Shown here piece after piece: positions 14,283 through 39,729 of a DNA stretch of 64,000 nt. Source of the stretch: Syngnathus acus. Lineage: Eukaryota; Chordata; Actinopteri; Syngnathiformes; Syngnathidae. The DNA lies in the NCBI RefSeq assembly GCF_901709675.1, contig NC_051101.1, forward strand, positions 12,482,501 through 12,546,500. The letters run 5' to 3'. Under the pieces are notes generated by a model. It was not told the origin of the DNA. It saw only the letters and a program-made list of their open reading frames with translations, and did not search any database. The position numbers were made by a program, and so were the translations under genes. The first letter of the stretch is position 1. Each line of letters opens with the position of its first letter.

Positions 14283-15880
14283 TGTGACCTGCTTTCTCAC
14301 CTCCAGTCTGCCGGTTGGATAACAAGTGTTACATAAGAGGCCATGTGCATGTATACATGTGATGTCAGATTGCATGGGATGTGACTGTATGTTCAGACCA
14401 GGTCACTGAAGCAGTGGAGCAAGACAATTGCCACATGCCCACAACAAGTTTGGCAACAATAACACCCAAAAAGTTTTTCCCATACATGATTCAGAGGATG
14501 TGAATTTTTACCCGTTTCCATGACAGGGCTTCAAGGATTTTCCCCCCTATTGCATTCAGAGTTACAACACGAATCTAAGAATTTTAATAACCTTTTGTGG
14601 CATGATTAATAGAATTATTAGGGGGGTTGAGTCATGACATGATTCAAGGAAGTTTATTTAACAACAAAGTACTGTGTTCTTTTTCTGGATATTCGTTTAG
14701 AATTCATTGAATGAATGAATGAATGAATGAATGAATGAATGAATGAATGAATGAAAGATTATTAAAAGGCAAGCCTTTTCAGAATGTTCATTCCACGCTG
14801 TTAAATGGCAGACGCTTGTACACAAAGAGAATGTTATGAGATTCATATCATGTGCGAATGAGCGTTTTCTTCCATTCTTGTTGGCATCCACGTAAGTGAT
14901 TACCTAACGTGCACCGTGACTGCTGTGTTTCTGGCCCCACGCACACGTGTCGCGCGCCCGGCAGCGAGTGGCCGCCAAGCAGTAGAGAATGTGGGTCATC
15001 TCGACTCACGTGTACCTCACACTGCTGTCCACTGTTAGATTATGCAATGTACCGCGTCACCGACTCGTAGGCAGCCAATGAGAGCGCTGGATGGCTGAGA
15101 CAAGTCTATACTACGTCACGCCCATCGAGCAACCAATCAGAGATGGGTTGGAGAAAAGCGTGTACACAGAGGCACATGGCTAGGCTGCTGTGTCCATGTG
15201 AGCCCGGCCGAGGAAGTGGAACACGGTGTGTCAAGTGGAAAGTGAATGAAGCAACAGACCCCTAACCCACATTTAGACAACAAAACGCGGATCCACTCGA
15301 CATTTAGGACCACACAGCCCCTGACGGAACATATATGAAGTATTTTAGAGCTCTCTTTTAAACGTCACGTCTTTAAATAGCCTTTTATAGGTCGAGGGAG
15401 GTGGATTGTTGTGTCAACTGTGAGTGAACGAATCGAGGGTCCACCGGTACTCCTAACCCATATTTAAACACCAAAATGCAGATGTAGGCAACTTTTAACC
15501 CCTGCTGGAAAACACAGTAAACGAATCTACATCCGTTTTTAACGCCAAGGCTTTAGAAACTGCTTTTTTAGTGCGAGGAAGTGGGACCGGTTGTTGGGTT
15601 TGTCCTAACACTGATTGTAGCACTCATAAAGTCGACTTAGACTTTTATTACCGTAGAATGCATCCAGGAATATAATTGAAACATTTTACGCTTTTTTTTT
15701 TTTTTTAACGCCACGGATTTAAACACTGTGCTGACAGTCGCAATCATCCTCGCGTAAAACAACAAAACACGCTTAAGGTGGTGAAAGTGTCACTTAATAA
15801 TGCAAATGGCAAATAATTTAGTCGTATAGACAAGTTGTCGACTACTTACCAGGTTTGGCTGGTCCGACGTCCTCGGGCAT
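10900..15880 (-). CDS. nr1d2: nuclear receptor Rev-erb beta (NR1D2)
   Basis: Heme-binding transcriptional repressor of the circadian clock and metabolism; it competes with ROR at RORE sites. Eight exons in transcript order: 15850-15880, 13665-13910, 13501-13589, 13244-13388, 12081-12706, 11470-11655, 11181-11391, 10900-11099. Phases fit and give 577 aa (human 579). The N-terminus [20 protein letters not shown] shares GGVIAYISS with NR1D2. The DBD (about 97-170) has [20 protein letters not shown] and the C-terminal extension [15 protein letters not shown]. The hinge has long serine and glutamine runs. The LBD has [20 protein letters not shown]. Both heme ligands expected for Rev-erb beta are present: the Cys of HLVCPM (about 381) and the His of [11 protein letters not shown] (about 566). 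The protein ends at VHP with no AF-2 helix 12, as in all Rev-erbs. Nothing in the sequence tells whether this is the a or b teleost copy. NR1D1 is less likely. Confidence 0.95.
12181..12207. repeat. coding CAG/CTG repeats in nr1d2 exon 5
   Basis: Imperfect CTG-rich tract encoding six glutamines on the minus strand (QQQQQQLSG). A second Gln-rich stretch follows near 12105-12130, and a long serine tract (AGC/TCC codons) lies at about 12500-12560. These hinge low-complexity regions are candidates for length variation. Confidence 0.6.
14248..14280. repeat. (GT)n microsatellite in nr1d2 intron 1
   Basis: Run of GT dinucleotides ending in GCGCGCATGTGTG. Confidence 0.8.
14706..14755. repeat. (TGAA)n microsatellite in nr1d2 intron 1
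   Basis: About twelve uninterrupted copies of TGAA, likely polymorphic in length. Confidence 0.9.
14944..15012. promoter_or_regulatory. circadian-type element cluster in nr1d2 intron 1: two E-boxes and a RORE
   Basis: CACGTG occurs at 14944-14949 and 15007-15012. Between them, AATGTGGGTCA (14988-14998) fits the ROR/Rev-erb consensus WAWNTRGGTCA exactly. CCAAT boxes follow at about 15075 and 15133. CLOCK:BMAL1 E-boxes and RORE sites are established regulators of Rev-erb genes, including from intron 1. Function here is inferred from motif match and placement. Confidence 0.6.
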
Positions 15881-16420
15881 GGCGACAGCGAGGAAAAGAG
15901 CGAAAAATCAACAAAATAATAACAAGTTGAGGCGAAAATGGTGGCCGAAGCGGGAGTAAGAAATGACTGGGAAACGAGTTTGTTTCAGCGGGTCATGTAT
16001 GTTCCCCAGGTCCGCTCCGGTGACTCACGGCTTGTGTATGAGAGGTAGGGAGAGGAGAGCTGGAGGGAGGATTGGAATAAAATGAGAGCAAGAGGAGGGA
16101 CATAGACAGGAACTCCCCCCTGCTCTTCGCTTGTTGTGCGTCAAGTACTGAATGTTCTACCTCGGCAGTCCGCCGCTCATGGGCTGACACGCTCTGCCCA
16201 TGTGACCGAGCTCCTGCCTCTCACCCCCAGGCCACGCCTCTCCGACCGACCCCGCTGCAGCCACTTTAACCCAGTGACACACTTTCAGGGCACCGGGAAT
16301 GGGCGGAGCTTGGTCGACGTGAGTGACGTAACAGACGTAATCGAGGCGGCGGTCACGTTGCAGCCACAAAGTGCTGCGTGAGACTGCCGAGTGTCCACGC
16401 ATGCGCATATGTACCCGCTC
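15881..16420 (-). promoter_or_regulatory. nr1d2 promoter and 5' UTR region, CpG-rich
   Basis: The sequence upstream of the nr1d2 ATG is GC- and CpG-rich with an AP-1/CRE-like TGACTCA near 16020 and GACGTA motifs near 16325-16340. No TATA box is evident. Transcription start not determinable from sequence alone. Confidence 0.45.
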
Positions 16421-16429
16421 GTGTCAACA

Positions 16430-17710
16430 GCAGCAGTCGCCTCACCCAACCTCTTTTTTTTGTTTTGTTCCCAATGCTCCTATTTATACTTGTCTAAACA
16501 TGAAGTGACACAAAAAACAATTTTGATTAGAAACAGGATCCCCTTTTGTTCATAGTGCAGCACATGTAGAAAAGTTTCAATCTTATTCTTCTGTCCGAAA
16601 TACTTTTTTATACTCACATACAGTGGATACAGTGTGATCAACATTCTTCATTCATTCTGATGGATTATGCAAAATTACAAAATTTTGCCTCGCAACAAAT
16701 GACCGAGGGTTCAATTTGTATCAGCTTTCTAATTTTTTCTTTCTGTACAACGAATCATTTGTTTACATTCAACATTCATCTCTGGAATTGAAAACAAGCG
16801 TGTGAGTCAGTAAGAAAACACACCCAAATGTTCCAGGTCTGATGTGTCCTTATTTAATGTTTTGCACATAAAAAAAAAAAACTGCGGGTGCACCCACTCA
16901 CATTCACACAGAACTATATTTAAAACCAACAGTGGCAGCCAAGAACAGTGAGGCTTTTTTTTCCCCCCACGGAGGTTTCCATGCAGGCGCAGGGAACACT
17001 GCGTACGCACAACAGCTGAGAAACATGCAGCGTTTGCACGTGACACCAACGCTGGGACATACACGTGCAAAAAAAAAAACAAAAAAACATGTGTTCCTTG
17101 AGTTCCAAGATCCATTTTCGAAACCATGACCTAATTTTTGGGTAGCTTTGAGAGTACCAGTATGATATATATACTCCCTAAAGGAAAACTTTGCTTAAAA
17201 TATCTTTGTTATCAAAGCTGCGGTGCCATGAGAGGATTTTATAAATGATTTTTTGTGCTAACTCCAAAAACAAAATGCAAACCAAATATGCTCAGATCCA
17301 AATTCCCAAACTGAAATATGGGCCACAGGACTTTGATTTTACGTTCGACCTGCAATGTTGGCAGTTAGCTTGTTTGCTGCCAAAAACAACTAGTCAAACA
17401 AAAAATACTCTGAACACGATTCCTGGTGTGACATTGCATAATAACTCAAGGAAAAAGGGAATGCAACTTTATTGTGGTTAAACATTGTTCCGGGTCTATT
17501 CACACGCGTGTATTGTTGCGTGTAGACATGAATTAAAACTAAGGTGCTCGAGGCAGAAAGTGTGAGGACAATTGCCATATCTTCCTCTTCAAGTTACACC
17601 TACTCGGATTCTCACTAATAATGCGTGAACGATTCAATGCCCAAGGATAGTTCAGCTGCATTTAACTTGAGTGAAAAAAAACCCCACTCCACTTCCTTTC
17701 TGTTGTGTTC
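16430..17710. other. nr1d2-ube2e1 intergenic spacer
   Basis: No coding or RNA gene seen. It contains A-runs and ordinary AT-rich sequence. The rpl15 and nkiras1 genes found in this interval in mammals are absent. Confidence 0.5.
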
Positions 17711-17711
17711 T

Positions 17712-17717
17712 TTTATT
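17712..17717 (-). other. ube2e1 polyadenylation signal
   Basis: TTTATT on the plus strand reads AATAAA on the coding strand, about 170 bp after the ube2e1 stop. Confidence 0.5.
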
Positions 17718-17888
17718 TCCATATTTGCGCAGATAACTTAATCAGGAAGCAAAAAATATACCAGACAATAAAGTACTAAAAATCTGAGATAAAAACCACC
17801 CCCCCACCCCAACACAGACCACCAAGAGCCCCCCCCACAACTCCTTCCACCTCCTCCTCTCCTCAGCCCACTGTCGCCCCCTGCAGGT

Positions 17889-19751
<1,863 letters not shown>

Positions 19752-19849
19752 TCCGGTTTGGATTGGAGAAGAACCCGGACCCTGGCAACACAACCAAAAA
19801 GCACACACTTTTTTTTTCACGATAATCTCTTGGGTCATAATTTCTGTCC

Positions 19850-20400
19850 GAGTTGCATTTTTTTGTTCAGAATGCTTAATAAATTGAAAAGAAAATATCT
19901 GACTTGCTTCATACGAACAGTCAGAAACTGATTTGACTTTTTGGAGGCATAATGACGGATGAAATAGAAATGTCATTTGTTGTTGTGGAATTAGGAATGC
20001 TCACCAGATTGAAAAGAAAATCTGCATAATGATTGGATGAACAGCCCTCAATTGATTTCTTTAGTTGACATTCCCTTGGTCATAATTACTGAGGGAATTC
20101 CATTCCTTTGATTGTAGCGTTGGGAGTGCTCACCACATTGGAAAGTGTCACACTTGCTTAGAAGAACAGTTCTCCACGGATTTCTTTGCTCATAATATCG
20201 GGTAATTGCAATTTGAGCTTTATGTATCTTTCCAGAACAAAGATCACAGATCGATCCTTAATTGATTTTGGGGTTCTAATTTTAAAGCGAATTTCAAATT
20301 CAGTGTTTGTTGACAGCAACAACTTCTCGCTTCGATTGATTTCTTGGGTCATAATTTCTGTCATTTCTGTTGTTGTTTTTAACATGCACGCGACATAATG
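19850..20400. repeat. degenerate tandem repeat, unit about 120-135 bp, in ube2e1 intron 1
   Basis: Recurring landmarks are GAATGCTCACCAGATTGAAA-like strings near 19870, 19995 and 20129, each followed by GAACAG then GATTTCTTxxxTCATAAT. About four diverged units. Confidence 0.6.
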
Positions 20401-21236
20401 GTGATAGAGAAAAGAGAAACAAGTAAAAAAAAAACACTAATGTAGTCGATCTTCATGGAACAGCAAAGTGAATGTTGTCTGTTTTTTTTTTTTTTTTAGG
20501 GTGCTGTGTTACCATGCGGCTCTTTAAACCAAATGACATCACTCATACCTCTAGCTCGATCAGGAACTAATCGAATGAGTGGCCTTGTTATTCTCGGTCG
20601 TTTATTAAATTGCAAATGTTATCGACTGTTTGTGATAGTTTAATCGATGATTGACTTTTCAACGTTAGCATCTCCGTTAGCCTACGAGCTAACAGTGCTT
20701 CCATGTCATCTCGCTCAATTTCATTTGTGTTTAGACGCCGCTAGTTGTTATTAAATTGAAACCCAACGGTGTCATGTGTAGGATAAATGTCAGAATGAAG
20801 CAAACACAATTTGGGCTAAAAACAACTGATGGGCAACGGCTATTCATCAGGCCCAACGAAGGCCATGACTACTTCCTGGAACGGCGTGGCTGCGACGGAC
20901 CTTTAAACTGGGACCTAACGTGCGTGTTTAACGCGTTTAATGTCTTCAAAAGAACGAGTGGTGGCGTTTAAAAGCAAAAACCTTTCGAGGCAAACTAAAT
21001 TACACTGTACAGCAATATGGGCAACGAGTGCGTGCCAGAACATAGCCGTAGCCGCTTTTCCGCTACCGTCTATTATGTTTTGTCTCGGCTTTTTTCTAAC
21101 ACTGCTCGGCGGCGGTCATAACAATCGGTCAATAACAATGGAGTCGTAGTAGTCCAAAAAGCTTTGAAAGCCACAAGGCAAATGTTGTGTTAGCTGCTTC
21201 GCCATGCCCGCCTCGATCACCCGGATCTGCACTCAC

Positions 21237-21440
21237 CCAGTCTTTTGTGTCTGGACCTCCGCCGGCTCGCTGGCTGCTGCCTCGTCGCCCTCTGCGGAAC
21301 GGAAGTAGCTCTCCTCGGCCGCAGTGGGCTGGACTGCGCCGGTGCCTGGTGGTGGAGGTGAGGTGGCGATGGGGAAACGCCGCAACCGCAACGTCAACGT
21401 CCTTCTCGACGCCTTCACATACGCGCGCGTGCACAGACAC
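21237..21440 (-). promoter_or_regulatory. likely ube2e1 promoter and 5' UTR exon (CpG-rich)
   Basis: CpG-rich block with a good minus-strand donor (GTGAGT, 21231-21236) and no clear coding frame homologous to a known protein. It is placed as the first exon by analogy with UBE2E1 gene structure. The 20400-21230 stretch upstream of the coding exon is the corresponding intron, with nothing else recognised. Confidence 0.45.
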
Positions 21441-21499
21441 GGAGACGCGCATGCACAAAAAACAAAGTGGAGTCACGAGGAATTCCTTTGGTGAATAGT

Positions 21500-22370
21500 T
21501 GCAGCATCCGATTGCTTTTCAATGAAACAGCAAATGTGTTTTTTTTAATAAACACCAAGATCAAGAAATGCTGGATTGACAATGACGTCATGGCGTCAAA
21601 ACACTTGCTGTGATTTTTCTCGTCAATTTGGTAACAACTATAAATGGAATTGCGGTTAGGTTCACCATTTTTTTTCAACCTGGCATATTTTCCCTCTCCA
21701 AAAATAGAAATTTTTTCCTTTTATATAGAACATCTCCTTTTTATTGAATGTTCACAGTTGCTCCATTTTATTTATCAACTATGCAATTTCAACTTCATTC
21801 AAATGATTTGCAGGTGTACCATATGTAGCAGGAAAACATGAATACAACATAAATAAAGTGGCTTTGGTTACTGTTCGTGTGTTGCAATGAAATGTTTGAG
21901 TAGTTAAATGGAGCATGACAACATTGCAAACTGGACTGAGTTGTTGACTCAACGTGCACACACACGCAAACACACGTTGAATTTAACGGGAGAATTTTGT
22001 TTCGGATGAGAAGTTATATGCTCTTTGATGACCTCTGGTGGCCGTCAATGACACTGACTTGCATTGCAAGAACAAAAGGCCCTGCCGTTTCTTTTAGCAC
22101 CAGAATTTTGGCGGTCTACTCATCTTGTTGATTTGCCCCAGATTATACAAAAACAAACCCGCTGCCCACGATAAAGCCGAGAGCATTGTCATTTTGACTC
22201 TCTTCCTAAACACAAACGACAAGAAACAAGTCTTACCTGCCAAAAGATGACACGATCGCTTTTCCTGCACTTAAGAGATATATTGAAACAAGAGAAAATG
22301 AGAGGGGGAAAAAAAAGGAAAAGCAAAAAGAGCGAGAGCACAGTTGTTATTTTCTCACAAGCCAACCACA
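21500..22370. other. ube2e1-ube2e2 spacer
   Basis: Less than 1 kb between the ube2e1 promoter and the probable ube2e2 poly(A) site. No gene seen. Confidence 0.4.
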
Positions 22371-22378
22371 GTGTGTTT

Positions 22379-22384
22379 TTTATT
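22379..22384 (-). other. probable ube2e2 polyadenylation signal
   Basis: TTTATT on the plus strand, AATAAA on the coding strand, is the only clear candidate downstream of the ube2e2 stop. It implies a 3' UTR of about 1.4 kb that contains a hAT element and two microsatellites. Confidence 0.4.
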
Positions 22385-22476
22385 GGGTGTTTTCAGTAAT
22401 ACAAGTGCACAACAGCAGCGGCGCGGGTAGCCAGTCCAATATACAAGTCCTGCCCTCTTTTCACAGGCAGACCTCC

Positions 22477-22523
22477 ACACACACACACGCACACACACGC
22501 ACACACACACACACACGCACACA

Positions 22524-22559
<36 letters not shown>
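22477..22559. repeat. (AC)n microsatellite in the putative ube2e2 3' UTR
   Basis: About 80 bp of AC repeats broken by occasional ACGC or GCGCGC. The translated frames across it are artefacts. Confidence 0.9.
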
Positions 22560-22765
22560 TTTTTTTCCATCATGTGGTCTGCCTGCAAAAAAAGCCTTTG
22601 AAAAAATACATACAGTACAAAGAAAAAGCGGAAAAAGGTAAAAAGCATGTAAGCTCCTGTTCCATGCATGTTGAGACAAATACAACAAACAACAAAATAA
22701 AGAGGAGAAAGTAAAAAGCGCACATAGTCTTCCAGATGCCAAATTGAAAATGAGAATGACATATT

Positions 22766-22788
22766 TGTGTGTGTGTGTGTGTGTGTGT
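22766..22788. repeat. (TG)n microsatellite, complementary to the AC tract 200 bp away
   Basis: A 23-bp TG run on the same strand as the AC tract, so one transcript would contain both complementary sequences. Confidence 0.85.
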
Positions 22789-22817
22789 TGGAGGGCAATG
22801 AGTGTGATGCCTATAAT

Positions 22818-23429
22818 CAGGGGTGCACATCCTTTTGGTTTGATCCTCAATTGGGCTTCAATTGGTGCCCATATTTTTCTACCCACCCACTGACTTCACT
22901 GAATGAACGTAAAACTTGGCACGTGCGAAATGTGCGGTGGCCGCAGAATTGATCACTGTGTTTAAATATGAATCCATTTCAAGTTTGACGTCCGTTCGTA
23001 CCGCTGCCATTGTGAAGCTAGGTTTTGCTAACACTGGTTGGTTAAGATAGCTAGCTGCCGCGGGCGACCTCGTTAATTCATACAGTTGAACCACGTCATT
23101 TTTGTAGTCAGTGTGATTGCTATAGCCGTATTTCTTTCTTTTTTTTTTTTTGTTTTAGTTGTAAGGTTTGTGTGCTTACTTTAAAACAGTATAAGCGTCA
23201 ACAATAGTAAAGAAGGAGAACTTGTACTGGGCGCCATTCAAACTAGTCTCCAAAATATTTGCACTTGCAGTTCAAATCAAAAGATTCAGAAAAGTTGTTT
23301 ACAAACAACACAATGCTACCGCTCCTTCCCACATAAAAAAAAAAAAAAAAGAGCAAAACACGAGGTACACAACCGCGCAGCAACTGGAAACACTTATGAA
23401 CTTAACATTTTCCCTCGTGTGCACCCCTG
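22818..23429. mobile_element. non-autonomous hAT-type element (612 bp) in the ube2e2 3' region
   Basis: The ends are perfect 12-bp inverted repeats: CAGGGGTGCACA at the left and its complement TGTGCACCCCTG at the right. Flanking 8-bp strings CCTATAAT (22810-22817) and CTTATAAC (23430-23437) match at 6 of 8 positions, as expected for an old 8-bp hAT target duplication. No transposase frame inside. Confidence 0.75.
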
Positions 23430-23810
23430 CTTATAACGCTGTGCATGAGTTTGTCTTAAATTTCCAATACAATAACTTCCAACAATCACTTATTGGAAAA
23501 TAAAAATCCCCCAATCGACTAATCTTTGTATAAAAAAGAAGCTTTCAAGTCAACAAGGAACAACAACAAAAAAAAGAGGATTTTTGTGTGTTGTGTGTTT
23601 TCTAAATTTTTAAACCCATAAAATGTTTGGGGTGGAGGAAGAGGAGGAGGAGGAGGAAGAAGAAGAGGAGGGCCCGGGTACAGCGATGCACTTAGTGAGT
23701 GTGCTTTGACGGAACATGGGGGGGGAAAGAGGTAGAGTGGCAGAGTGACGAGGAAGAAGAGGAAGAAGGGGGGGAGAGCGAGGCTCAAATGTGTGTCTGC
23801 GTGCGTGTGT

Positions 23811-36261
<12,451 letters not shown>

Positions 36262-36299
36262 CGTGGGCCCTTGCGTGAGGATGAGGAGAAAAAAAAAAG

Positions 36300-36682
36300 A
36301 GCAAGACCTCACATTATTACATTGGCTTCCTGTGAGGCAAAGACTGGATTTTAAAATCTTGCTTGGTCAAAATATCTCGAATTGGTCTTGCACCAAAATA
36401 CATGTATGATGTACGAGTACGCCACGAAGGATCCAAGACCCTCAGGTCATCTGACCCAAAAGTGAAGCAGCATAGAGATTTGCTCAAACTGTCCATCTGT
36501 TTACATTTGAATTGATCTCGACTGATGTTTGATTTGAATTATTTTAATCAAGTTAATCTACATGATTTCACAACGTTTCCGCAACGCTTGTATATTATTT
36601 TGTTCCTCTTTCTGCAATACTTTTAATATTTAATGTGAAGCACTTTGAATTGTTATGTACACGAGGTGTGCTATACAAATAG
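36300..36682 (+). mobile_element. degenerate L2/CR1-type LINE 3' fragment
   Basis: The plus strand encodes [15 protein letters not shown], the familiar end of the reverse transcriptase ORF of teleost L2-like LINEs. The fragment ends in GTGAAGCACTTTGAATTG and GTGCTATACAAAT, typical of their 3' tails. Stops and frameshifts follow, so it is a dead fragment. It lies antisense in the 5' UTR intron of ube2e2. Confidence 0.7.
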
Positions 36683-37129
36683 ACTTTACATGAATATAAC
36701 AAATGTGTATTCCCACGGATTCTTGTTATTTCCCACGAAAAGTTTGCAACTTTGAAAACCCCCGTTATTCTTTGCAACCCTAGAAAAGGAGGATTCTTTG
36801 TAACCAACGCTCGTACCACATCCTTTCTTTCTTTTCTTTAAAGATAGTGTCGTACGTGGTTATTTGAGCGCAGCAGGAAGATGTACGCTAAAACGTAACA
36901 ACAAAGCATTCGTGACACATTAGCGAAGCGACCGTGATGGCGTCATTAACGCCAAACGCAGCTCCTCAGCGGGCGACAAAAACATGGCTAAACGAGAACC
37001 CGTGTCAAATGAATTACAAAGGCATGTGAAAACACAGTGGTATTTGTATATTTAGATATATTTACGATGAGTGGTTGGCGAAGTGGACAGACAACAAGCT
37101 CGCCTTTCCCGGGTTGGTGGAGGGGGCGT

Positions 37130-38040
37130 TTCATGGCGGTGGTAGACGTCGGCACTCAAACGGAACGAAAGCCGTAGCGATGCACGTCGGAGAGGGGGGG
37201 TACGATGCCCACAGAAACAAGCACTGAGGCCCGGAAAGGTTGGCGACAGTCACCTATGCCGCTCACAAGCGCCAAGCCGCCCCTTTGTGGGGGCACAAGA
37301 CACAATAGGGGTCGAACGGGGGCTAGAAACCGAGCCGTCCCTGAACGTCACAGGGGAGCTAGCTGCAAGGCTAAAAGTAGGGTGCGTTACAACATCGCCG
37401 CCGGGGGGTTTAAACACAGACGGGGGAAGAAGGGGTGAGAGCAGGCCTCGGAGTTGGAAACTTGACGAAAAGACGCATAAAAGAAGGCGTTTCTGTCGGG
37501 CAGACGACGGCGACCGCGGGAGGACGGTCGACGGCGGGGCCGGCTGAGGCGACGGACCGTCGAGCGTCCACATTGTGACCCTGGCTCCCGCACAAAGGGA
37601 GGCTCGTCTCCCGCACATCCACCTCCACCTCTCTCCTCCTCCGCGGGGGTAATTGGATAAAAACGAAGAAGAAACAAACACTTTCCACGGGACACAAGCT
37701 CCGACTGTATCGTGTTTACCTGCTGGCGCTCGGCCGTCAACGCTGCGGTTCGGCGTGATTTTTAATCCCCCAAAATATCGAAGAGACGGGGATCCACAGG
37801 AACACGGCCCCCTTTCCACTCGCTCCTGGTCGTCCTTTTGCTCTTCAAACTCGCGTGGTGGAGGCAGCGAGAAAGGAACCGCAAGCAAGCAGCACTGAGA
37901 ACAAGAACAAGACGAAGAAGAAGCGAGGAAAGGAGGTAAGTCTCCGGACCGGACCACCCCCGCTTGCGCGCTCCCGACACGATGCGTGCACGCGGGACCG
38001 CGCTCGACCGCCGATGCTACACTGCGCGTGCGCGCTAATG
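37130..38040 (-). promoter_or_regulatory. CpG-rich promoter and 5' UTR exon of ube2e2
   Basis: A CpG-dense block with a strong minus-strand donor CAG|GTAAAC (intron begins at 37719, exon ends at 37720). This would splice to an acceptor at about 36270, just ahead of the ube2e2 ATG. Long frames across this block reflect lack of AT-rich stops rather than coding. Confidence 0.6.
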
Positions 38041-38198
38041 GATCAATTAAAACTGTGAGAACAAAAGAGTCGTCATCCCCATGCCAGTTACCCAATTTAC
38101 TGTTGAATTCTTACACTGCTTTTGTTTTGTGGTTCCAGTAGTTATCAGATAATTGTAGTGTTCGAAATTAAAAACATATTTGGGTTTGCGCTGTAAGG

Positions 38199-39077
38199 CA
38201 GCGGTCCCCGACCACCGGGCCGCGGACCGGTACCGGTCCGTGGGTCACTTGGTACCGGGCCGTCCAGCCGCACAGGAATTATTATTTTTTTTTTTTATCG
38301 ACGATCAATTAATTCAGGTCAAGACGCTCGTCCCGGTCAAGTGACATGTTTCCCCAGTCGACCCCGCAAAGCTAGCTAAAATGAGTAAGAATTTATTTTG
38401 AAAAATGGCGATCGTCTCCCAATTACGTCCGTCGGTTTACGTCAAGACGTTTGTCTCGGTCACGTGACATGTCACGTCAGTCGAGCCCGCGAAACAACCA
38501 AAAATGAGCAAGAAATAGAGATGTTTGGAAGGCTTCTTCGGAAAGGGAAAAAAGCCAAACGAGGAGACGGAAGAAGAGGTTACGACTTCTAAGAAAAGGA
38601 AAGCTACATGTAAAAGAACATTTCTGGAGTCCTACTTAAAATATGGATTTATCGCCACCGGTGACTGACGCGCCAAGCCCACTCTGCATAATATGTGGCG
38701 ACAGGCTAGCTAACGAGGCAATGAAGCCTATAAAACTGCTTCGGCACATGGAGACCAAGCATCCTTCATTAAAAGACAAACCTTAACCACTTCGGGTGTC
38801 ATTGTCTCCGATTACGCCTAGATGGGAGAAACAAGCTCAAGAAAGAAACAAGAAAGAAACAAGCTCAGTGCTCCCACTAATTCAACGTAATGGTGAGTTT
38901 TATTTTTTATGTCGTTCATACTTGTTTGTATGCCAGTCGTATCATTTTATCTTATCGTATTTATATATTTATTATAAATGTATTATTTATTTATATACAT
39001 GTATTACTTATTTATATAAAGGCCGGTCCGCGAAAATATTTTTGTCCGTGGCGCAAAAAAGGTTGGGGACCACACTG
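38199..39077. mobile_element. hAT-type DNA transposon remnant with a BED-like zinc finger frame
   Basis: Terminal inverted repeats start CAGCGGTCCCCGACC and end GGTTGGGGACCACACTG. A perfect 8-bp target duplication CTGTAAGG flanks it at 38191-38198 and 39078-39085. Inside, 38644-38787 encodes LCIICGDRLANEAMKPIK followed by LLRHMETKHPSLKDKP and a stop. This is the C-x2-C ... H-x3-H finger of ZBED5-like hAT transposases. The catalytic part is missing, so it is non-autonomous. Confidence 0.85.
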
Positions 39078-39439
39078 CTGTAAGGTATATGAAATAACCC
39101 CAAATGTTTCAGCTTTTCAATTGTAGGAATAGAAATGTTACCAAATGAACAGAATCGAATTTTGGGAATAAACATAGAAATGTATGAAACAAATACTTTG
39201 TTAAATCATTTTAGAACAATCCCAAAGGACTCCAGGCGTCCTGATCTTTCTCTTCGGGTTCACATTTTTCCAAAATCAAGCAGGCCACCGAGCTAAGACG
39301 TGTTATGTCACTGCGGCTGCACGCTTGGCTGGCCGGAGTACTCCAGCTTTTGATGGCCCAACTTTAATGTCATGGGATGAGGAAACGTCAAACAAGTGAA
39401 GAATTAACTTCATTTGTATTGTTCCATTAGAAGTGACAT

Positions 39440-39720
39440 TTTACAGTTGAAATAGAGCGAGCTCAATCTTGGGAAACCTGTGTGAATTCCCTAGTCAGAG
39501 TTTGCCAAAATATACAAACTCTGAGACTGGGCCAAAATGGCCGCTTCAAATGAAAATGGCCGACTTCCTGTTCTTTTTTTAAAGTTCTTGAGACTTCTTG
39601 GTGCGTTCTGTTCTGATGTCCACCCAGTTTCATGCTGATCGGTGAATTTAGTGTCCGGAACCAATTTCTTCTAACATTCAAGGGGACGCGAATGACCCCC
39701 AACACTTGACTCGTACTCAC
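39440..39720 (+). repeat. degenerate teleost repeat, single unit
   Basis: Contains AAAATGGCCGACTTCCTGTT, CTTGAGACTT and CAGTTTCATGCTGATCGGTG, shared with the array at 45.1-45.9 kb. Confidence 0.55.
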
Positions 39721-39729
39721 AACTCCATT

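Noticed and set aside
22355-22886. Overlapping minus-strand frames with long Cys-Val and Thr-His runs
   Set aside because: They translate the AC and TG microsatellites in the ube2e2 3' region.
37250-38095. Longest open frame in the window, 281 codons on the minus strand
   Set aside because: It lies across the CpG-rich ube2e2 promoter and first exon, has overlapping long frames on both strands, resembles no protein family, and is crossed by a strong splice donor. High GC removes stop codons.
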